Of a DNA stretch of 11,004 nucleotides, positions 6,222 to 11,004 are shown in pieces; positions within the stretch are counted from its first letter, which is position 1, and each line of letters opens with the position of its first letter. Source of the stretch: a bacterium (GTDB lineage Bacteria; Krumholzibacteriota; Krumholzibacteria; LZORAL124-64-63); contig QNDV01000047.1 in assembly GCA_003646045.1 (NCBI GenBank), positions 1 through 11,004 of the forward strand. The letters run 5' to 3'. A model generated the notes under the pieces. That model searched no databases. It was given only the letters and a program-made list of their open reading frames with translations, and was not told where the DNA came from. Both the position numbers and the translations under genes were made by a program.

Positions 6222-6282
6222 CCTACCCGATCATGCTGGTTTGACCCCTCCGTGAACGCTTTTCCACATGATCATGCAGTTA
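6222..6282 (+). promoter_or_regulatory. Paired ATCATG boxes upstream of the response regulator
   Basis: Two boxes share the core ATCATGC at 6230-6236 and 6271-6277, exactly 41 bases apart. The inner box reads CCTACCCGATCATGCTGGTT (6222-6241) and the outer TCCACATGATCATGCAGTTA (6263-6282). Both align without gaps to the pair upstream of the kinase gene at 9710-9770. The outer copy contains the 10-bp palindrome CATGATCATG (6267-6276). They lie about 125-185 bases upstream of the regulator start codon at 6097. Confidence 0.55.
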
Positions 6283-6494
6283 CCGGATACCGGTTAATTG
6301 ACCACATTTGCACTCGATACCCGACCGCAGTCGATGAGATTGCCTGCGTCGAGGGTCCAGCCATTCTGAATCAGCAGTTGAAACTATGCCTGTGGGGTCG
6401 GGGGATCAGGGAGTCGGCCCCACGGGCTGCCCATGGAGACGGAAACCACCGGAGTCGCCTGAATCGGATTGCCGGTCGGGAAGGGTGATCCGGG
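6283..6494. other. Non-coding stretch between kinase stop and the regulator's upstream boxes
   Basis: No coding region is supported. A GTG-started plus-strand frame at 6252-6488 has no ribosome site, an implausible composition and lies across the upstream boxes. Structures seen: ACCGG-ATA-CCGGT (6282-6294), and GTGGGG (6392-6397) paired with CCCCAC (6418-6423) about 70-100 bases after the kinase stop on its strand; without a T-run it is only a weak terminator candidate for the kinase mRNA. Confidence 0.35.
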
Positions 6495-8531
6495 CTAGCC
6501 GATGGACCCCGAGTATTCCACCGTCGTGCCTTCGCCGATGGAGGAATGGATGGAGACCACGCCGCCGATACGCTGCGCCCGGTTCTGCATGTTCTTCAAC
6601 CCGTTGCCCGTCGAATCATCCTTGATCTCGAAGCCGTCGCCATCGTCACGCAACTGCATCGTCAGTCTGCTCCCCTTCAGTTCGACCTTGAGGTTGATCT
6701 CGGTGCAGGCGCTGTACTTCAGGCTGTTGTTGATGGCTTCCTTGAAAATCAGCAAAAGGTGCTGCCGGTATTCCATCTTCAGTCGCACGGATTTCAAGGA
6801 GTCCAGGTTCTCGGCCGTGAATCGGATATCCAGGCCACGCAGGGTTTCGCTGAATGAATCACTCAGCCTGGAGATCAGGTCGTACAACGAGTCCCGTCCC
6901 GGATCCACCAGCCATACGATATCGCTCATGCTGACGATCAGGGTTCTGGCCGTCGTACGGATCTTCTCCGTTTCGGATTTGACGAGCTGGCGCGGTTCCG
7001 GCGGGAGTTTTTGGGCAATGATATGGCCCATGAGGGTGATCTCGGTCAGTCCGGCGCCGATATCGTCGTGAAGATCCGCGGCTATCTTGCTCCGCAGGCG
7101 TTCGATGGCCAGGAGTTGCCTGACGCGGATGGTGATCAGGGCCGCAACGCCGCCCCCGATGGCCGTGACCAGCAGGAGGATGAACCACCACGTCTTCCAG
7201 AACGGTGGTGTGATGACGATTCTGATGGAAGCGATGTCGTCGCTCCAGACTCCGTCGCCGTTGGTCCCCTTCACCATGAAGGTGTATGAGCCCGCATCCA
7301 CGTGGGTATAACCCACAAAATTCCTCGTGCCGGCCTGGGTCCACGCCTTGTCCAGCCCCTGGAGCATGTATGAGTAGCGATTGCGGTCCGGCGTGGAGAA
7401 ATCCATCGCGGCGAATTCGAACGAGAAGTAATTGTCGCGATAGGAGAGCGTTATCTCGTTGCAGCACGAGAGGGACTTGCCGAGGCGGGCCGGCTGATCG
7501 AAGATGTTGAATCCCGTCAACACCACCGGGGGGGCATAGGCACTGTCCACTATGCTGTCCGGATCGAACTCGCTCGCCCCACCCACGCCGCCGAAGACGA
7601 AAGTGCCCGCGGCCGTTCGGGCATAGGCCCCCGTGTTGTATTCGTTCCCCAGCAGTCCGTCGCGGGTATCGTAGTTCCTGAATATCCCCGTATCCGGGTC
7701 GAAACACGACAGGCCGTAGTTGGTGCTGAGCCAGAGCCTGCCGCGGTCGTCCTCGAGTATGCCGTAGACCACATCACTCGGCAGTCCGTTCTTCATGAAA
7801 TAGCGGTGGAACACCGGGTGGTCACGGTCGCTTTTGCGGAGCCGGGACAAACCCAGCATGGTGCCGAACCACAAGTCCCCGTTGCGTGCCTCGTGAATGG
7901 ACAGGACATAGCTGTTGCTGATGGATCGCGGGTCGTCCGGATCGTGATGGAACCTGGTGATGTGGGGCTGCCGATCACCGGCGGAAACCGGCTCCGTCGG
8001 GTCCCCGTCGAAAACCAGCCGGTTCAGGCCGCTCGCAGTGGCGACCCAATACGTCCCGTTGCTGTCCTGCAGCAGGGATACGACGCTGTTGTTGCTGAGG
8101 CTGGCCGGATCATCCGGGTGATGTCCGAAATTGATGAAGGTTCCGGTTCGCGGGTCGTAGTTGTCCAGGCCCCCTTTCCAGGTGCCGAACCACATGTCCC
8201 CGCAGTCGTCCTGGTAGACGGCCCGCACGTTGTTGCTGCTGATGGTATTGGCCGCGCCCTGCACGTGGCGCATGTTTCTGAACCTGCCGGTACCGGGATC
8301 GTAGACATCGACACCTGTATAGAGCCGTCCTATCCAGAGCGAGCCGCCGTCATCCCAGGTGAGGCAGCGGGTGAAGTTGCGCCTCTTGACGTCGCCGGCG
8401 CCGACCGGATCGAGAAGGTGGTGCTCAACCCTGCCTGTATCACGATCATAGCGGTCCAACCCGCTGGAAGTACCGAACCACAGACCAGCGGATGGACCTT
8501 CGGCAACCGCCCACAGGATTGGAGCACTCAA
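6495..8531 (-). CDS. Sensor histidine kinase, C-terminal part (second propeller, Y_Y_Y, kinase core) of a frameshifted gene
   Basis: This ORF (678 residues from the TTG at 8531) continues the protein begun at 9631. It holds about six or seven two-component propeller repeats (LWFGT/LWIGR/MWFGT type, 1-320), a Y_Y_Y domain (about 365-440), one membrane helix (about 448-470), and a cytoplasmic kinase: HisKA_3 phosphoacceptor H488 in LHDDIGAGL, HATPase N box around EAINNSLKYS (598-607), G1 DDGDGF (629-634) and G2 GNGLKNM (643-649). It should phosphorylate a NarL-type regulator, most likely the one at 5462-6097. On its own this piece would lack a signal peptide, so the propeller could not reach the periplasm. 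The TTG overlaps the stop of the upstream ORF (TTGA), which would allow re-initiation, but sequence in this frame upstream of the TTG (HYRYDPDDPNG) still reads as propeller, showing the TTG is not the true start. Confidence 0.9.
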   Translation of the reverse strand: MSAPILWAVAEGPSAGLWFGTSSGLDRYDRDTGRVEHHLLDPVGAGDVKRRNFTRCLTWDDGGSLWIGRLYTGVDVYDPGTGRFRNMRHVQGAANTISSNNVRAVYQDDCGDMWFGTWKGGLDNYDPRTGTFINFGHHPDDPASLSNNSVVSLLQDSNGTYWVATASGLNRLVFDGDPTEPVSAGDRQPHITRFHHDPDDPRSISNSYVLSIHEARNGDLWFGTMLGLSRLRKSDRDHPVFHRYFMKNGLPSDVVYGILEDDRGRLWLSTNYGLSCFDPDTGIFRNYDTRDGLLGNEYNTGAYARTAAGTFVFGGVGGASEFDPDSIVDSAYAPPVVLTGFNIFDQPARLGKSLSCCNEITLSYRDNYFSFEFAAMDFSTPDRNRYSYMLQGLDKAWTQAGTRNFVGYTHVDAGSYTFMVKGTNGDGVWSDDIASIRIVITPPFWKTWWFILLLVTAIGGGVAALITIRVRQLLAIERLRSKIAADLHDDIGAGLTEITLMGHIIAQKLPPEPRQLVKSETEKIRTTARTLIVSMSDIVWLVDPGRDSLYDLISRLSDSFSETLRGLDIRFTAENLDSLKSVRLKMEYRQHLLLIFKEAINNSLKYSACTEINLKVELKGSRLTMQLRDDGDGFEIKDDSTGNGLKNMQNRAQRIGGVVSIHSSIGEGTTVEYSGSIG

Positions 8532-9631
8532 GCCGTTCGGGTCGTCCGGGTCGTACCTGTAGTGTCGGTAGCGTCGGTATGGGGGTCGTGGATACTCAAC
8601 CCCCCGCCGATGGTGCCAATCCAGAGGATTCCACCGTCGTCCTGGAAGGTCACGCGAACGCTGTTGTTGCTCAGGCTGCGCGGGTCAGCCTGGTTGTGGC
8701 GATAGGTGGTGAAGGTGTTTGTGCCGCGGTGAAGGAGGTTGAGGCCGCCATTGGTCGTGCTGATCCACAGGCGTTCTTGTCGGTCTTCATAAGTCTTGCG
8801 GATACTGTCGGCGCTGATGCTGGCTGGGTCCGCCGGGTCATTCACGTAGTTGACGAAGCGCTTTGTCACGGGATGAAACTGCGCAAGTCCTCCTGCCGTG
8901 GATACCCAAAGTATTCCTGACCGGTCCCGGAGCAGGTGTCGGACATTGTTGCTGCCAATGGTGTTGGTGCCCTCCGGCCCGGCCTGGTAATGGGTGAATT
9001 CGCCTCGATCCACCTCGAGACGGCTGAAACCGCGGTTGGTGGCGATCCAGAGTACGGCGCCGGAATCCGGATAGACAAACCGCACATTGTCACTGGGCAG
9101 GCCATCGGTGGCGGCGGGGTCGTGCCTCATGTGCAGGAACCGGTTTGACCCGGCCCGTAGCCGATTCAGTCCGCCATCCCGGGTACCGATCCACAAATCG
9201 CCCTGTTCGTCTTCCGCAATGGAACGGATACGATTGCTGCTGATGCTGCAGGAATCCGCAGGGTCATGAACGAAGCGCGTGAAGGTCTCGGTTGCGGGGT
9301 CGTACCGGTTCAATCCGGCCGAGAAGGTCCCGATCCAGAGGTACCCGTCTCGATCCACATGGAGGCACCAGATGTTGTTGCCGGAAATCGATCCCGGGAT
9401 ATCGGGGTCATGTTTGAATTTAGTGAAGGTATACCCGTCGTAGCGGTTCAAACCGTCCTCGGTTCCGAACCACATGAACCCTGCCTGATCCTGCACGATG
9501 GCTTCGACCGTCGATTGTGACAGGCCGTCCTCGATGGACAACCTCCTGAACCTCACGTTGCCCTGTGCTGATACGGATTGGGCCAGCATCAACAGCAGAG
9601 CGACGACAGCGGATGCATACCTGATGCTCAT
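8528..9631 (-). CDS. Sensor histidine kinase, N-terminal part (signal peptide and first beta-propeller) of a frameshifted gene
   Basis: From the ATG at 9631 the product is 367 residues. It opens with a signal peptide (MSIRYASAVVALLLMLAQSV, cleavage near VSA-Q at 22) and then carries seven two-component propeller repeats with the WFGT/WIGT/WIAT/WVST/WIST cores and linkers of the type HDPxDPxSISxNxI. Seven here plus about seven in the downstream ORF give two seven-bladed propellers, the architecture of periplasmic sensors of sugars or polysaccharide fragments in hybrid two-component systems. The ligand here is unknown. The last 14 residues are out of frame and not native. The ATG at 9631 has GGTG 6 bases upstream; alternatives are an ATG at 9643 and a GTG at 9709, which would add an unlikely n-region. 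The upstream region holds the paired ATCATG boxes. Confidence 0.9.
   Translation of the reverse strand: MSIRYASAVVALLLMLAQSVSAQGNVRFRRLSIEDGLSQSTVEAIVQDQAGFMWFGTEDGLNRYDGYTFTKFKHDPDIPGSISGNNIWCLHVDRDGYLWIGTFSAGLNRYDPATETFTRFVHDPADSCSISSNRIRSIAEDEQGDLWIGTRDGGLNRLRAGSNRFLHMRHDPAATDGLPSDNVRFVYPDSGAVLWIATNRGFSRLEVDRGEFTHYQAGPEGTNTIGSNNVRHLLRDRSGILWVSTAGGLAQFHPVTKRFVNYVNDPADPASISADSIRKTYEDRQERLWISTTNGGLNLLHRGTNTFTTYRHNQADPRSLSNNSVRVTFQDDGGILWIGTIGGGLSIHDPHTDATDTTGTTRTTRTA
8571..8586 (-). other. Frameshift site splitting the kinase gene
   Basis: The first frame is normal propeller until IHDPHTD and then degenerates to ATDTTGTTRTTRTA before a TGA at 8528. The other frame reads YRHYRYDPDDPNGLSAPILW, a normal propeller linker. 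Between the two flanking DP motifs there are 26 bases where the sister repeats have 27 (DPATETFTRFVHDP type), so exactly one base is missing. Likely places are the GACGC at 8571-8575 or the run of five G (plus strand) at 8581-8585. It is either a sequencing or assembly error or a true inactivating mutation; the intact gene would run 6495-9631. Confidence 0.88.
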
Positions 9632-9709
9632 GGGTGGCACCATACGCCGCGCCAATAGTCGTGTCCAGAGTCCCGAAAACCGACTTCGGATGCATATGCG
9701 GATTTGCAC

Positions 9710-9770
9710 CCTGCATGATCATGCGGGTTCCGCACCGCCCGCCCAGTGAATCCACATCATCATGTAGTTA
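9710..9770 (+). promoter_or_regulatory. Paired ATCATG boxes upstream of the sensor kinase
   Basis: The inner box CCTGCATGATCATGCGGGTT (9710-9729) and the outer box TCCACATCATCATGTAGTTA (9751-9770) have cores ATCATGC at 9718 and ATCATGT at 9759, again 41 bases apart. The outer box is 18/20 identical to that upstream of the response regulator. The inner box holds a perfect 12-bp palindrome GCATGATCATGC (9713-9724). The boxes lie about 80-140 bases before the kinase ATG (9631), and on the other side the lipoprotein gene starts at 9938, so both could be controlled. Confidence 0.55.
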
Positions 9771-9937
9771 TTTGAGTTCTGACAATCGTTTAGCATCATC
9801 TCGGTAACACATTGCTCAATACTGCGGCAATGATATACGACGCGCAGAGACCTCCTTATTGAGGCAGTCGTCGTTCTGGCCTGCGGGGTTGGGGATGGGG
9901 TGATGGCCCCCAGGTCGTCCTTTCAGAGGGAGAAACC
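9771..9937 (+). promoter_or_regulatory. Leader region of the lipoprotein gene with a dyad and a weak promoter
   Basis: CATTGC (9810-9815) and GCAATG (9827-9832) form a dyad with an 11-base centre. It overlaps a weak promoter candidate, TTGCTC (9812-9817) and TATACG (9834-9839), spaced 16 bases. A G-rich stretch (about 9881-9915) that can pair TGGGG with CCCCA precedes the GGGAGA ribosome site at 9928-9933. All calls here are tentative. Confidence 0.3.
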
Positions 9938-11004
9938 ATGATTCGCCTGAAAAAGAACTACGCGCAGACCGGGGTCCTGGTCCTGGCCCTGCTGTTCCTG
10001 ACAATCTTTCTGGCGTCCTGCAGCGACGACGATCCGGTCGTTCCCGGGGACACCAACGGAGCTCCGACCGTGCCGGCGATTGACACGGCGTCAGGTGCAC
10101 CCGCCAATGCGGCCACGGGCGTCGATCTGGCGACGGATCTGCACTGGACCTGTTCCGATCCAGACGATGAAGCCCTGACCTACACCGTGCGTTTTGGCAC
10201 GGCGGCGGAGCCGGACATGGTGGAGGACGAATACGTGCCCACCAGCTACACGCCGGCCGGTCTCGTCAACGGCACCACCTACTACTGGCAGATCATCGCC
10301 AGTGACGGCGCCAAGTCCACCTCCTCGCCGGTGTGGAGCTTCACGACCCTGGCCATCGTCGCCGAAACCGTCACCAGCCCCGATACCCCCGACGGCCCGG
10401 CCGGCGGCGAGGTCGATGACGTGCTGGCCTACACCACGGCCGGCGGCGTGAGCAGTGAAGGCCACGCCCTCGAGTACCGCTTCGACTGGGACGACGGCAC
10501 CATGTCGGCTTGGTCGACCACCGTGCCCGTCAGCCACGCCTGGACCCTGGCCGGCACCTACGCCGTGACGGCCCAGGCCCGTTGCATCGAGCACCCGGAT
10601 GCCGTGTCCAGCACCTCGGTGGCCCTGCAGGTGATCATCGACGGGCCGGAGAACGTGACGGCGCCCATGGCGCCGGGTGGTTCCAACACGGTCGAGGTCG
10701 AGATAGCGACCAGCTATTCGCTTTACGGCGCGGTCAGCAGCCGTGGTCACACGCTCGAATATCGCGTCGACTGGGGCGACGAAACCATGTCCGACTGGGG
10801 CCCCGGCGGTGTCGTGAACCGGACCTGGACCGCGACGGGCACTTACGCCGTCTTCACCCAGGCCCGCTGCCTGGATCACCCCGACGTGGAGTCGGTCTGG
10901 TCGACCGGCCTCATGGTCACGGTGCTGGCCCCGGAAACCATCAGTACTCCCGACGCGCCAGTGGGCCCGGCAACGGTCGTGGCTGACGTGAACACACGCT
11001 ACGA
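9938..11004 (+). CDS. Lipoprotein with Fn3-like domain and PKD-like repeats (3' end cut by window edge)
   Basis: The frame is open from the ATG at 9938 to the end of the window (355 residues). GGGAGA stands 4 bases before the ATG. The N-terminus MIRLKKNYAQ plus a hydrophobic stretch ending FLASC is a lipoprotein signal with lipidated Cys28, followed by an acidic SDDDP linker. Residues about 41-137 resemble an Fn3-type domain (SDPDDEALTYTVRFG, NGTTYYWQIIASDG). From 143 on come PKD-like repeats of exactly 95 residues (143-237, 238-332, 333 onward), each with GHxLEYRxDWxD near its centre, a GTYAV strand and one conserved Cys in QARC. Such proteins are cell-surface or secreted adhesion or scaffold proteins. 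It is divergent from the kinase gene, with shared upstream DNA. Total length and any catalytic domain are not visible. Confidence 0.88.
   Translation, partial: MIRLKKNYAQTGVLVLALLFLTIFLASCSDDDPVVPGDTNGAPTVPAIDTASGAPANAATGVDLATDLHWTCSDPDDEALTYTVRFGTAAEPDMVEDEYVPTSYTPAGLVNGTTYYWQIIASDGAKSTSSPVWSFTTLAIVAETVTSPDTPDGPAGGEVDDVLAYTTAGGVSSEGHALEYRFDWDDGTMSAWSTTVPVSHAWTLAGTYAVTAQARCIEHPDAVSSTSVALQVIIDGPENVTAPMAPGGSNTVEVEIATSYSLYGAVSSRGHTLEYRVDWGDETMSDWGPGGVVNRTWTATGTYAVFTQARCLDHPDVESVWSTGLMVTVLAPETISTPDAPVGPATVVADVNTRY
10364..10648 (+). repeat. PKD-like repeat unit 1 (285 bp)
   Basis: Encodes residues 143-237, opening ETVTSPDTPDGPAGG and including GHALEYRFDWDDGTMSAWS and AGTYAVTAQARC. Same length and register as the next unit. 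Confidence 0.8.
10649..10933 (+). repeat. PKD-like repeat unit 2 (285 bp)
   Basis: Encodes residues 238-332, opening ENVTAPMAPGGSNTVE and including GHTLEYRVDWGDETMSDWG and TGTYAVFTQARC. It aligns to unit 1 without a length change and has diverged in sequence. Confidence 0.8.
10934..11004 (+). repeat. PKD-like repeat unit 3 (start only, cut by window edge)
   Basis: Opens ETISTPDAPVGPATVVADVN, matching the first residues of units 1 and 2 at the expected 285-base period; the rest is outside the window. Confidence 0.65.

Noticed and set aside
6252..6488. 78-residue plus-strand frame between kinase and regulator genes
   Set aside because: GTG start without a ribosome site, no recognisable motif, and it overlaps the upstream boxes of the regulator.
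8528..8600. Programmed -1 frameshifting in the kinase gene
   Set aside because: No X-XXY-YYZ heptamer in the correct frame and no obvious downstream stimulatory hairpin; a one-base loss explains the sequence more simply.
6500..9600. Possible DNA-level tandem repeats or a CRISPR-like array in the propeller region
   Set aside because: The periodicity is at protein level (propeller blades) with diverged DNA and no constant repeat or spacer structure.
10091..10879. 262-residue minus-strand ORF opposite the lipoprotein
   Set aside because: It is a shadow of the lipoprotein frame, which has a lipoprotein signal, a ribosome site and periodic domains; the shadow's His/Gly/Arg-rich composition is typical of antisense reading.

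Overview
This is a high-GC bacterial window of 11,004 bases with eight complete or nearly complete protein genes and two genes cut by the edges. I see no rRNA, tRNA, CRISPR array or insertion sequence. The gene mix is a DUF134/NifX-like/ferredoxin-MinD ATPase cluster, a periplasmic double-propeller sensor kinase, an M14 peptidase fused to an amidotransferase-like domain, and a lipoprotein with PKD-like repeats. This fits a high-GC lineage of the FCB group (Krumholzibacteriota, Eisenbacteria or Latescibacterota type) or a deltaproteobacterial relative with an anaerobic lifestyle. The placement is inference and is weak.

Left region (1-1718): a divergent cluster. On the minus strand a NifX/NifB-like metal-cofactor protein that appears to lack the middle of its domain (354-593) is followed by a MinD-type ATPase with two [4Fe-4S] motifs (1-341, cut by the edge). 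On the plus strand are a DUF134 DNA-binding protein (694-1086), a Gly/Arg-rich DUF5320-like protein (1103-1339) and a small charge-polarised protein (1443-1718). Two face-to-face sigma70-type promoters between the divergent arms overlap inside a 24-bp inverted repeat, the obvious operator for the DUF134 protein.

Middle (1719-5461): a four-helix DUF2214-type membrane protein (1931-2371) converges on a large secreted M14 zinc carboxypeptidase (2376-5306, minus).

Right region (5462-11004): a NarL/LuxR response regulator (5462-6097, minus), then its probable partner histidine kinase (6495-9631, minus). The kinase has a signal peptide, about 14 propeller repeats, a Y_Y_Y domain, one membrane helix, and HisKA_3 and HATPase domains. 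In this sequence it is split into two ORFs by an apparent one-base loss near 8571-8586. Divergent from the kinase is a lipoprotein with an Fn3-like domain and exactly periodic 95-residue PKD-like repeats (9938 to the right edge).

The most striking unexplained signal is regulatory. The upstream regions of the kinase and regulator genes, 3.5 kb apart, each carry two ATCATG-centred boxes exactly 41 bases apart and in the same orientation. The outer box is 18/20 identical between the two regions. A further match lies over the regulator start codon. This suggests one factor, perhaps the regulator itself, controls both halves of the two-component system and possibly the divergent lipoprotein.
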